Shown here in pieces: positions 49,700 to 60,996 of a stretch of DNA of 64,000 bases (position 1 is its first letter; the number at the start of each line of letters is the position of its first letter). The stretch spans positions 5,332,001 to 5,396,000 of the forward strand of contig NC_065918.1 of assembly GCF_905147045.1 (NCBI RefSeq), in the 5' to 3' direction. The stretch comes from Nymphalis io. Taxonomy: Eukaryota > Arthropoda > Insecta > Lepidoptera > Nymphalidae. The translations under genes were made by a program, and so were the position numbers. The notes under the pieces were generated by a model. It saw nothing but the letters and a program-made list of their open reading frames with translations, did not search any database and was not told the origin of the DNA.

Positions 49700-49915
49700 A
49701 CTTGATGGAGGCCACCAAACAGCAATACAGTATTGTTGTGTACCGGCTTGAAGTGAGCCAGTGTAACTACAGGCACAAGAGACGTAACATCTCACTTTTT
49801 ATAGTGAGCAGCGCATTGGTGATATTAGGTATGGGTAATATATCTTAGGCGGTAGGGCGGTAGGACTACTTAGTAGGTGGCCCATTGGTCAGTCTGCTTA
49901 ACCATTTGAAATAAA
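49700..49915 (+). repeat. SINE-B-type repeat, shortened copy
   Basis: CCAAACAGCAATACAGTATT, GTTGTGTACCGGCTTGAAG, TGAGCCAGTGTAACTACAGG, CACAAGAGACGTAACATCTC, GCGCATTGGTGATATTAGGT and AGTAGGTGGCCCATTGGTCA. It ends in an A-rich tail about 60 bases from the 3' end of the minus-strand gene. Confidence 0.7.
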
Positions 49916-49973
49916 AAATAAAACACAAATAAAAATTGTATTTAATCAGCACGTATTGTCTTACATTTCTACT

Positions 49974-52891
49974 CTAATCTAAGTCCGAATCAAATGCAAA
50001 TCCTTCCATGAATACCGTAAATGGTTTGATTGAAGCTTTGTTACGCAAACCTCCTTTTCCTTTTCCCATATTCTGATTTCTAAACTGTACATTCATGGTT
50101 TTTGTGGTGTTGGTGATGGTGAATGTTGCATTTGCTTTTTGAAGATAACTAGGTAATTTCTGCTTACGCTTATCAGCTTTGGCCTCCCACTCTTCTATGA
50201 CCTCTACAAGGTGAAGCATCTCCAAAGCAATTTTTTGGATTTCATTCATATTTTCTATAAGCTATATAGAACAAAAAACAACGTATATTAAAATTTATAC
50301 AAAAGATATAATTTCATTAAACTGTATTTTTTAAAAGTAGATCCTAATGTTTGTTCCGGTGGTTCAGAATATATTTTTTGACGTTATGACGTACCGATTT
50401 TTAGTGAATTGAGACAAATATGTTTACTTATTTATATTTAAGACGAAGTGATGAAACTCATCTCAACACTTGATCATGAAATGTCAAAAAGCGATATAAA
50501 AATAATTGTTTGCTTGTTCGGTTGACACAGATTGTTTTAAATGATCTGATTCCATTGATATATTTATTCCTATGATTATAGATACAAAACTCCTTACATT
50601 TTTTGTATGTATACTTATATTTAATGTTTTCCCGTCACTCTGAAGCTGTTGTCGTCGTTAAATATTCAATAACACAATTTTTAAGTACTTATAAAATTAT
50701 ATTTCGTTGTTAATAAATAAATCTGTTTATGAAAAGATTGCTGTAGCAGGTAAATATATAAAAAACCTTGCAATAGAAACAATCAAATTGAGAGGAGAAG
50801 AAAGAAGAAGACACGGCATTTTTTAACAAGCGGATGATTAGTACCCGCTGAATAACGTTGATTTTGATTAAGTGTGTAAATAAATTTGAAAGGAAAGTTA
50901 CAAGAAATATTTCATAATCAATTAAAATTTGTAGGTTGTTTAAAAATAAGTAATTTTAAACAAACTACACAAAAATATAAATGTGATAGCTTGTTTGTTA
51001 GTCGATCATAGCACACAAACAACTGGACGAATTATAGTAATATGATTGATGTATGCATTATAGTTTATTTTTATGTAGTTACCTAATAACAATTTATGTT
51101 TTAAATATAATTATTTGCAATTAAATGAAGTGTATAATAATGACTAGGACGTAGTATTTAGTTCTATAAGAAAACCGCCGCTCTAAGCTTGTTCCCCCTG
51201 ACGTTTTCTGACAGTCTACGGAATGCGTGACGAGTAATGCACTCGGCTACGATACGACGTAACGACATGATATCTTGAGATTTAACTGGCCATAAGATTA
51301 AATTGAACAATTAATTTTTTTTGAGTGTATATAAATTTCTTTTAATAAATTTTATTTATCATTGTTTTAAGTATTTTTATTCAGTTTATTTTACATGTAT
51401 ATAAAACAAATATATTAGTATACAGTATTAATTGTAAAACAAATAAAATAAGGTTAATACATAGGTACTAATATTATTATTTCTGATAAAGTTATAATTG
51501 AGCTATAATAAAGTAAACAATGAAAACTACATTATTTTTATTTATTAATCGCGTACAAATTGAAAGAAGGAAATAGAAAAATTATATATTTTCATTAATC
51601 TGAACTTTTTTCATCACTTGAAAATTCTTCATTTGAATATTCCGATATATGTTGATGATAATGTTATCCTGCGATAATTCACTAATTAACGGTCTATACG
51701 TATTATCATTGGTTTTTGTCAGCTGGTAAATAAATAATACATATAAGCCATTTTTTAATTACATTTTTTAAACGTTAAATCGTTTAACTTAAACCTCAAT
51801 TCCAGACATTTCATAGTTCGCTTTTATACGATGTTAATCATTTATGTGAAAAAACTAAGGTATTAAATAAATATTACCGGATCTTGCCTATTATATAATA
51901 TATAATTTATTTTGAGACGCTGAAAAAAGTCACCCAGTATATGTGGTAACATTCAACATCATTTTTGACTGTCTATTTTTTTTAATGCACTGTTGGCAAG
52001 GTATCCACATTGCAACATTAATAATATCGAGTGCAGCAGTCGTTAGAAAATATGACGCGCGTCTAGCTTTTACGTCCAAACCCGGATTTAGAGATGAGAC
52101 AAGGCCTCTATAGGCACTTTGACATTTTACCCCAAACCCCCAATCTCATCCCAAAGCTGCTGTTGGAGTAAAATTATACTATTTTTGACTGGCCCCTCGA
52201 CAGGTGGGGCCCCTAGACCAGAGTCATATACGCCTAGGCATACATCTGGGTTGTTTACGTTACTCACTGCCGACCGACAAAGACAGTGATAAACTCGCTA
52301 ACCCCACGCCCCAAAGACAATCAGGAGGGCCAAGCTTACGGCACCGTTTTTAAGCAACGGCTTACTCATAGCAATACGATAGTAGGTATTATTAATTACG
52401 AAATATAATTTTCAAATTAACTTGACACAATAAAAAGAATTATTTGCATAAAACAACTTCAAATGAAACCACCAAGAAGGTTATATCTAATTAAAGTATT
52501 ATTAACCTTATTATGACTATAGACATCCAGGTTTTCGATTGATGATATGTATAGTCTAGTCATTTTTGCGAATTTGCTCCTCATTCTGTATATCAATCGA
52601 CCTATGTCGTAGGTAGGAAAAAATGTGTAATACTCCCTTATGTGGTTGACTCTCTGAACGTTTCGTATTGCGTTTAACAATAGCTCTCGATCCATATGCA
52701 GAAGTTTCATTTTCATTCTCGTGACTGAGTCACCTACGTACACTGTATTGCATTTGTGTAAAAAATCTAAAATATAAAAGCAAAACTGTATAGCCTGTTA
52801 GTCTTACTTACGTCTTACATTTCAAGAAAGGCATAAAAATATTCTAACCACACATTAAAACAAGGGTTATAAAACACAATGCAGAAGACAT
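49974..52891 (-). CDS. Predicted secreted 188-residue protein, three exons, no known family
   Basis: Model: exon 1 52891-52849, exon 2 52742-52507, exon 3 50261-49974 (567 bases). Exon 1 encodes MSSALCFITLVLMC, a signal-peptide-like start. The acceptor before exon 2 is GCAATACAG and that before exon 3 is TTGTTCTATATAG. Phases agree at both junctions. Donors are GTTAGA and GTTAAT, weaker than consensus. The mature part is basic, helical and cysteine-free after the leader: RELLLNAIRNVQRVNHIREY in exon 2; MNEIQKIALEMLHLVEVIEE, then sequons NAT and NTT, QNMGKGKGGLRNKASIKPF and an acidic end DSDLD in exon 3. Secretion is inferred from the leader and sequons. I do not recognise a family. If the splices are wrong, exons 2 and 3 are still the strongest coding-like ORFs here. 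Neighbours are repeats; intron 2 (about 2.2 kb) is AT-rich. Confidence 0.5.
50262..52506 (-). other. Putative intron 2 of the secreted-protein gene
   Basis: Mostly AT-rich. At about 51727 (minus) TTATTTACCAG precedes an open stretch of about 45 codons ending at a stop near 51590; it could be an alternative terminal exon but has no recognisable features. 52060-52340 is a balanced, unassigned patch (ACCCCAAACCCCCAATCTCA). Confidence 0.35.
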
Positions 52892-53129
52892 ATTTTAAAA
52901 TTTTAATGTACCTAGTTTTAAGAACGAAATGAAAATCGCTAAATCTGTTCGAATACTGAATAATTATAAAGATTTTTTATTGCAGTTTAAATTTAAACTC
53001 GATAAACATTAATTAGAATTTTTGCTTAATGTGCACTGTGTTTTCACGTGGTTTTATTCACATCACGTGTTGTTTTTGTTTTAAGATTATAATTATTGTA
53101 ATATAATAACTATTAACTAATTTTTTTAA

Positions 53130-53428
53130 GCCGAGACGGCTAGTGGTGAGAACGCGTGAATCTTAACCGATGATCGTAGGTTCGAACCCGGGCAAGCACC
53201 ACTGAATTTTCATGTGCTTAATTTATGTTTATAATTCATCTCGTGGTTGACGGTGAAGGAAAACATCACGAGGAAACCTGCATGTGTCTAATTTCATTGA
53301 AATTCTGCCACATGTGTATTCCACCAATCCGCATTGGAGCAGCGTGGTGGAATAAGCTCCATACCTTCTCCTCAAAAGGGAGAGGAGGCTTTAGCCCAGC
53401 AGTGGGACATTAACAGGCTGTTACTGTA
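53130..53428 (+). repeat. SINE-A (Metulj-like) copy
   Basis: Starts GCCGAGACGGCTAGTGGTGA (A box with a one-base deletion); B box GGTTCGAACCC is intact at 53179-53189. The body matches the 38.35-kb copy throughout and ends GGCTGTTACTGTA followed by a T-run. One of the two best-preserved copies. Confidence 0.9.
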
Positions 53429-53429
53429 T

Positions 53430-55707
53430 TTTTTTTTATAAATGCAAGTTTTCTAGGTAAATACAAGTTTTATAAAAGGGTAATGGGCTTAAATATAAAT
53501 TCGTATTAGTATTTTATAAGAAAATACTTGAAAGGGTAGGAACCTACCGTATACCACTTTATTTTATATTTTTAGTTATTTTATAAAAGGATATCCTTGC
53601 TTAGGGAGCTAAACGTATCTATATATAGAACTATTGAGTAAAAGGTAGCATAAATTAACTTTCTTTTAAGAATATGAAACAGAAACAAGAATTATAACGG
53701 TTAAAATCACGTTTCGAAATTTTAAAATTAAACCCCAAGAGAATCTCTGTGCGATAAAGCGAACGTAATATTCATCCTTATATACGTTCAAATTGCAGGT
53801 AAATGATTTTACCCACATACATACGTATATAGTTTACCTCGAAATTGAATTGTTGAAAACCATTGTGGTTAGAGACTAGGGGTTGTTACAAAAGTCAAGT
53901 GGGGCGGGAAGTAGCATTAGCTAGCGCCGCCCCTTTTGTGTTCCTCTATCCCTCTCTTACGTGCTAGTATTGATTTTAAGCTTCCACTTCCATTCACACG
54001 ATAAGAGAATTGCTCACTAGAGCGGTACCTAGTAACTCAAAATATTTTAACTTATATTAGGAAAATCGCACAGTTAAATTAGATACCTACTAAGATAATA
54101 AATATTTATAAGACATTGGAAACTGTATTATAACAAATTTAATTCAATTAGAAGCTGTAGACGTAACTATAACTCCTTATATCCTTAAAGATGCCAAAAA
54201 ATATTTTATGTTTTATCTTTTTGTTCAACAGACCATTTTAAGTTTAATACGACTGTGAAAATAATCTCGTTTTTAATTGTTAATTATTAAAAAAATATTA
54301 TAAACCTTGCATTCGTATCAACCCCTGGACACCAGGATAAAATTTTAATAGGTCTATTTAAATTCATAAATTCAGCGAGCGCTTTTCACCGGCTCCTAAA
54401 ATTCGATGACGGTCCGTGTTCATGTGATACCCGCCTATAAAGAGCCATCGCCATTTACATTTTAATTAAAGCCTAAGGGGATGCACCGGATAATTTCCAA
54501 ATGGATTAATTGTGTTCACGGTGGCAACGGACGTGACGGGGTGATAAAATTCACAGACTACACTTATTACCTCACCCGTTTAGTCTTTTTTAAGCTACTG
54601 CGATAAAGATGTTTTGTGTTAGGAACAAAGGAATTCTTCGCAAACATTTTATCGCAATTTTTTTGTGAGTAATTTTTTTATTTCATTTTCATTAATGATA
54701 TTTTATGTTCATGTACTATTTGACTTCTATGACGTGGGATTCTGGTATTTTTATACAAGTTTTGGACTGCCCTGAAATTTAATTTCTAATATATATATTA
54801 TGTTAAAGCAGGCAAAAAACTGTTTCCATAACATCTACTAAGCGCACTCCATAGATGCTTATACAGACAGACGGATTATGTTTTGTGAACGAATGGTAAA
54901 TTTGCCTAATAATCTCCTACATTATAGCTGAAATAGGTTCCTTTTTGTAGATTATATTTAAAATAAGTGAAAGTTTTAGTTTACTCGATTTTGTCTGTTT
55001 GATACGCGCTGGACTCAGGAATTACTGTGTCATTCCGTTTCCACATAGACAGAACTTACCTACAAGAAAGGTAAAGTATATTATTTATTTCACATATGAC
55101 GTATCATATCTATGAAATTTAAATTTATAATAAGCATTAATAGGTACCTACATTTAAGGAGTCTAAACGACAACCCAGTTCTTAATTTTGACGTTTTATA
55201 CTTTAATGTAGGCTATTTTATATTGTTTCTATTCTAATATTTTAGCCCAGGAGCATGTTCGGCGCAATGAGAACTTAAATCCTATCGGCAATTTATTTAT
55301 TTAATTAGGATTACCAACATGACAACATGAGGTACCAAACGCTGTACTCGTTTAGCAAAATAATAGCTCGTGTAGCAAATCTTTAACTCACTCAAATTTT
55401 ATCATCTAAACCATTGCAATAATTAAATAAGCTTCCATAAGTACTACTATCGACCTATTGGTATATTCATTTATTATATTTTAGCTTTAAATCAAAATTT
55501 AATTTTTATTCAAATATTTAAAAAAAGCATAATAAAATTTTACAATTAAGATAATAGCGATACGTAGGCATGTCCCCGATTTAGTTATATTTTTAAAATT
55601 TAAATAAGAATTGTATATTATTAAAATTTAAATAAGAATTGTAATCCTGATGTATATAAATTGAAGTGTGTAAACAATAATATTATCTATATCTATCTAT
55701 ATTAAGC
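53430..55707. other. Intergenic DNA
   Basis: AT-rich. Balanced patches at 53880-54020 and 54320-54620, the second with homeodomain-type ATTAATTG and TTTAATTA cores, are possible regulatory sequence. TTAAAATTTAAATAAGAATT is tandemly duplicated with a 28-base period at 55593 and 55621. No gene seen. Confidence 0.35.
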
Positions 55708-56560
55708 TTCTATACTTTCTGATATTATAAAGAGATGACATTTGATTTTTTGTATGTTTGTTTGTAATTAATAAACTCAAAAACGACTAAATCGATTTTA
55801 AATATTCATCTACAGAAATCTACATTATCAGTGAGGAGGACAGACCGCACTTTATTAAAAGAAAAATTTTGATCCCTACAAAAAATGGAATATTGTAACC
55901 CAAAGTTTCAAAAATTTTCCTATAAAAGTCATTATTTGACGTGCGCTGCGAAAACTATTGATGATACCTAAACAAGGTATTACACGTTTATAATAATTAC
56001 CAAAAAAAAAGTCCGCGAGGCTATATATAACTACTACTATTATTACTAGTTAGGTAAGTCACAATAACTGCTTTAGAGTAGAATCGAAAATTGAAGACAT
56101 TTTCATGATTTTAATCCTTATGCAACTAAATTGTTTTACAATAAAGATGGATTACATACTTATAAATTCCTCTTTAAATTATTAGAATTGAACCTTTTGT
56201 TTAAATGTTACAACGTGTATTAAAATGATATAGGTATTAATTTTAACCTGTCCGCGCTTAGGCGTAAGACGGAGTCATTGCACAAATAGTGTCTTCTTCC
56301 TGACATCAACGGTGTCCTAAGCCGATGTTCGGCCTCACAGGAGGCACCCTTAGGAAACGCGTATTTTGAGCCCTTAAGTGGGCTCCTAACATCCAGCTGA
56401 GTATCTTAAAGACTCGCCCGCCGTCCGATGACGCTGTCGAGGCCATTGGGGCCAAAAGAAATAAGACAATTCGAAAAAAAAAGCTGTAGGTAAGTAAGAA
56501 AAATGCCGCGCTGTGAAGACGACGAATATCGAGAGCAAATAATACTACGTTTAGTCTTTT
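55708..56560 (+). repeat. Helitron-like dispersed repeat, copy 2, with nested insertion
   Basis: Same ordered blocks as 4962-5545: GATATTATAAAGAG, AAACGACTAAATCGATTTTA, CTACAGAAATCTACATTATC, CCTATAAAAGTCATTATTTG, GTCCGCGAGGCTATATATAA and GAAAAATGCCGCGCTGTGA. It is about 270 bases longer because of foreign sequence at about 56249-56490. Confidence 0.55.
56249..56490. repeat. Nested fragment inside the Helitron-like copy
   Basis: CG-rich block (GTCCGCGCTTAGGCGTAAGA, GTGGGCTCCTAACATCCAGC, CGCTGTCGAGGCCATTGGGG) ending in an A-run, absent from the copy at 5 kb. It looks like a LINE 3' fragment; family not assigned. Confidence 0.5.
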
Positions 56561-58230
56561 ATTTACCTACAAATTTAATTTTTTATTAACAGCAATACTG
56601 AGTGAGATTTCTTTTTGGCGGTAAACTTTACCATTGCAATATGCTTCAAATTTGTTTTCCACCTTGATATACAATTTCAGAAACCACAAATTTTAGCTAT
56701 ATTCTACAGAATAACACTAAAAACTATTCAAACCTACAAATTTTTAAACTACCTGACTACATCCGGCCTCGGCGACAGGCTGTCTGTCGTGATACTCGAA
56801 AAAAATCATCTGTCGAACATCCCAAAGTTCTAAGCAAACTACTAATGTCAATTTTAAAACAATACACACTTATAAAATGTTAGTAAATATAGGAATATCA
56901 ACTTTATGTTTAAAAGCGTAACTATTCTCAAAGTCACTTCGAGCGTCGTAATTTATGAATAAAAGGCGCGTCATGGGCGGACAGTAGCGTTTCGAATGTC
57001 ACACTACATTAATTATGTCTCATCAATTTTTTGTAAATTCTCATTAGACTTTTTTTCCATTTTGTACCTTGTGTCAATAGGCAAAAGACTGTTCGTTGTT
57101 ATCAATTCTTATGAGTTGTTGAAATCTTTCATCGTGCGTTCCATTTCTTTTACTTATGTTCCGCAAGCTTAGTAATAAATGGCCCATTTGATCCCTGGAA
57201 AAGAAATCGTATGGCCGGAACTGTAAAATGTTTATAATCTGTGTCAACAAACATTAAGTCGATTTTTTTAATTTTAAATTCATCGTCAACTTACCGACCG
57301 TTATCGTTTTTTTTGTCATAAATATATCTTATTTTAAATAGATAAAAGCATATTATATATACCTATGTATTCATTTTATACACAGTTTTTAATGTAACGC
57401 TACTACCGATTCAGAATGTAGATTCTACCATTTAGATCTACCACGAACCAGCTCAGGTGAAGGGCAGTTAGGGGAAGGTAGCCTAAAGCTGATATACATC
57501 TTCTAAACGTACGCTATTGGACATAGTTGTGAATGTGTTACTGCAATGCTATAGACCTAGGTCGACTATGGATTAGGGCCGACCCAACAGCAACAGTCGG
57601 CTCGCTCGCCTAGCGTTGAAAGTTTTCAAGGTATAAGAAAAATCTTTTTTAATTTCATTTTTATTAAAATATTTAAGTATTTCTAAGATGCGAAAAGACG
57701 AAAACTGCGTATGCTAGATGTGTATCATTATTGTATAATTATTTAATAGAAAATTACCGTACTTTTCTTTGAAAATAGTTGGCTGTTTTGTTTTGATTGG
57801 TTGGTCCCTCGAAATTTAAAGAAACTGGTTGGACAAAGCAGGTAGGGTAAAAATGTGTATACTCGCTAGAAAAAGAAGCCACGTTGCATAGTTTCTCAAT
57901 ATGAGGTGGCAAGATTATTTGGAGAGGCCTATTTAAAGGGCGCTAGTTCACACAACGCCGTGAGTTTAATTTCTTTCCTAGAAATTTGGTTTACAAATAA
58001 AAACATTTTCGACGATTCCAATTTCCTCCGTAAACTTTAACGGACTGACTAGAACCAACAAATAGCGGCATTGTTGCAGAAGCTATTCATTTTGCATCTA
58101 ATGATATATCCGAGACTGTCTGATGATGATGACTGCTGGTCTCATCGCAGAAGAGCCTGATCTAAATACCTGTGATTTGATTGATCATACATTCTGAACC
58201 TACGAGTCTGGTCGAAATTATTATGAACCA
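56561..58230. other. Intergenic DNA with repeat scraps
   Basis: 57400-57480 contains ACCGATTCAGAATGTAGATT and GATCTACCACGAACCAGCTC, the tail of a LINE related to 5880-6000. 57540-57640 and 57830-58000 are balanced but unassigned. No gene. Confidence 0.35.
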
Positions 58231-58239
58231 ATTTAGGCA

Positions 58240-58500
58240 CAAAATATCCAATGGCCCCATCATCGGCTATTTCAAATGCAGGAAGATCGGGACTAGACTT
58301 TGAAGACGTTGATGATAAAAATTGTTCTAGAAACATCGCAGAAAACTTAATCTCTCATGTCACTCCTATGGATATAAGACATTCACCTAAAACACAGACA
58401 GAAAATAAATACAAGAAGCTGAAGTACTAACCAGAATCTCCATTAAAGAAGAACAAAAAACTGAATTAAAAATGCGAAGACAAAGAAAAGAAATTATATA
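58240..58500 (+). pseudogene. Possible pogo/Tigger transposase C-terminal remnant
   Basis: One frame reads SLMSLLWI then IRHSPKTQTENKYKKLKY, and another VTPMDIRHSPK, before a Lys-rich stretch with stops. The order TP-x-D-I-R-x-x-PK-x then Lys-rich resembles the C-terminal tail of pogo-group DDE transposases. Too decayed to be sure. Confidence 0.25.
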
Positions 58501-58764
58501 TATTATAGTATATCGGCATATACCTGCAGTAAGTAATATAAAAAAAAATTAAAAGCGTAATAAAGTAATTGATATCATTATATATTGTATACCCTTGCCC
58601 AAGAAGTATACTCCTCCTGCATCCTACAAATGATATATGATAAATGATAATATGACAGGCATTCGGTATTTATCGGATACCTGTAAATTATATAGCCACC
58701 TGTATATGTAATTGGACGGATGAGCGTATATGTATTTGTTTATATATTTACAATGATTCGAATG

Positions 58765-59105
58765 GTGTATTTTTAATATAGGCAGGTGGACGGGAAGATG
58801 GGTCACCTGATGGTAAGTGGTCACCACCGCATAGACACTGGCACCGTTAAATATATTAACCGTTCCTTACATCACTAATACGTCACCAATTTTGGGTACG
58901 TCTTACGTTGTCTCTTGTACATGTAGTTACATTGGCTCACTCACCCTTCCAACCGAAACATAACAATACTACTTAGTATTGTTATGTTTCGGTTGGAAGA
59001 TTTATTAAATATAAGAATTGTTATGTTTTGTTGTTTGTCTGTACAAAATGTGGTGAACGGGTGGTACCTATTCAGACGGCTTGTACAAAGCCCTATCACC
59101 AAGTA
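58765..59105 (-). repeat. SINE-B (minus) rearranged around a perfect hairpin
   Basis: CAGGTGGACGGGAAGATGGG, TCACCTGATGGTAAGTGGTC, AGACACTGGCACCGTTAAAT and CTCACTCACCCTTCCAACCG follow SINE-B in complement up to 58971. There the sequence reverses into its own complement (58974-58999), then after about 50 unrelated bases resumes at GGTGGTACCTATTCAGACGG to CAAAGCCCTATCACCAAGTA. Confidence 0.75.
58946..58999. repeat. Perfect 26-bp inverted repeat with 2-base loop
   Basis: Arms 58946-58971 and 58974-58999 are exact reverse complements separated by CT. The arm starts CTTCCAACCGAAACATAACA. It lies inside a SINE-B copy and has no mismatch, unlike the diverged SINE around it. Confidence 0.9.
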
Positions 59106-60996
59106 AAATGGTAATATCTCAAGAATGGTGGTAATGAGGAAAATAATATATTTATTTTTTGTAAAAAAATGCATGATCTACAATTTTTGTCTAATATATT
59201 TATATGATAATACTCACCGATTAAGAGAAAAATGCACCATTGAACTCGAATATTTTTTTAGCAAACATTCTTCGTATCTTATTTGTATAGTATTTGTAAT
59301 ACTTTTATGTTTAACTTCAATAATTATTCTAAGTGATATATTTTTCAATAAAATATTCCATTTAAAAAACTGTTAATATAACTTAATACTAATTAAAACG
59401 AACTAACCTGAATCAGGGTCCCTAAAAACAGTAGCTAGTAAGGGTCCCTAATTAGAGCGTCAGAGTGAACCTGGTCGGCCTTACTCTCATAGTGCGCTTA
59501 CTACCGTGCAGTGTAATAATACTCAGGGCAGTTAGGGCACTTTTTCGATCAGCGACGAGCCTGGAAAGCGGTCGTGTGTTTTGTTTTCGTGTATCTATTT
59601 TCGCAAGTTTTTTTACCTATGTCAGCCAATCTCAGGTAGTTTTGGAATTAATTTAGCTCCAGAACTCCTAGAATCCGCATACTTAACTGGTTTTCACTGT
59701 TTCAAATATTCTTTCTTTCAGATATGGGTTTCTTTCTTCTTCTCCTCTTTTCTTTAATATTAATTGATGTTGAAAGGACAGCCATAGCGATAGGCACTTT
59801 TTTTGATAATATAGGGGGCATGACGTACAGCCACTCCAAGATTCGCTCTCTGACTGAGTAAGGGCGTAAAATTAGTGTAGTGTTATATTGGACGTCTCTA
59901 ATTAGAGCACACCCTTATTTCGGGGCCTTTTATTAGGCTTTGTCTATATGGAACCTAAAATCTTCGGGAACCTAAAATATAATGAATGAATGTGTCAACT
60001 GTACGGCAAATATCTTAGTGACACAAAAAATAATTAAATGTTGCAAATGTCATATACATTAGGTATTCCGAGAGGAAGTTGGGGCCGATTTTGTGATACA
60101 TAATTTCTGCATATCTCCACGTTTCAAAGTCACCAGAATCCAAATCCAACGTTTTTATATAGATATCTGTGTATTTGTGTACGTATGTATGCTCGTTTGT
60201 ACGTTCGGAATTATCTTTCACCTCTATTGCCTCGTCAACCAAAAATTACATTGACATGTGACTGGGCCCATTCGACGCGTAACAACATAATTAAGAACTG
60301 AAAAACTTTTCAGCAACATGTTACATTAAATAATAACTATACCATAATATCTCGATCACTAGTGTCTCAAATAGTCAAAAATTAAGCTATAATTTAAACA
60401 CACCGAATGATATGCAAAACAGTATAGAAAAAAATATTTCGCAAGCACCGTCTATCTCACCCATATATAGACGTTAAGCGTAGAATTCAAGAAAATTCGT
60501 GAAGAGCTAAGTCTTTTACATAACATAAAGTAATTCACATGCGTGTTAATCAGGAACGAACTAATTAATCAGGTGGAGTAAAACACTTGCCTTCTAGGCG
60601 AAACTGGACGAGGCCAAAACTAAAATATTAATCTTAAAAAAAATATTTGTGACTTAAGAGATATTATTAATTCCAATTGTGGTGTTATCAACAGTCTGAA
60701 AAAAGATCAAGATCAGTCCCCCGTCCCCTATATCCAACAACAATGACACTCATCACCCTTCTAGTAACATGCTTTTCATCCCTCCTCATCACACACATAC
60801 TCATACCACGTTAAACTATTACTCTTCAATTTTTCATTTATTGGTGCTACTTTCAGACTTCCTCTGATATACTCGTTTCTTATCTTGTTTATTCTAGTTA
60901 CACCACACACCCCTGGCAAAAGCTATGTTTCAATTGAAAACGATGTAAAACAAAAAATAATGATTTAAAATTTTCTATCAGTATATAGTTCTACTA
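59106..60996. other. Intergenic DNA
   Basis: 59390-59960 is a balanced region with AGGGTCCCTAA twice (about 59417 and 59438) and CTCTAATTAGAGC-like cores at 59447 and 59898; it may be an LTR or other repeat remnant, unassigned. The 75-codon minus ORF 60015-60242 starts at TTG and has no recognisable domain. Confidence 0.35.

Noticed and set aside
60015..60242. 75-codon minus ORF
   Set aside because: Starts at TTG, no domain, no splice partners found; insufficient to call a gene.
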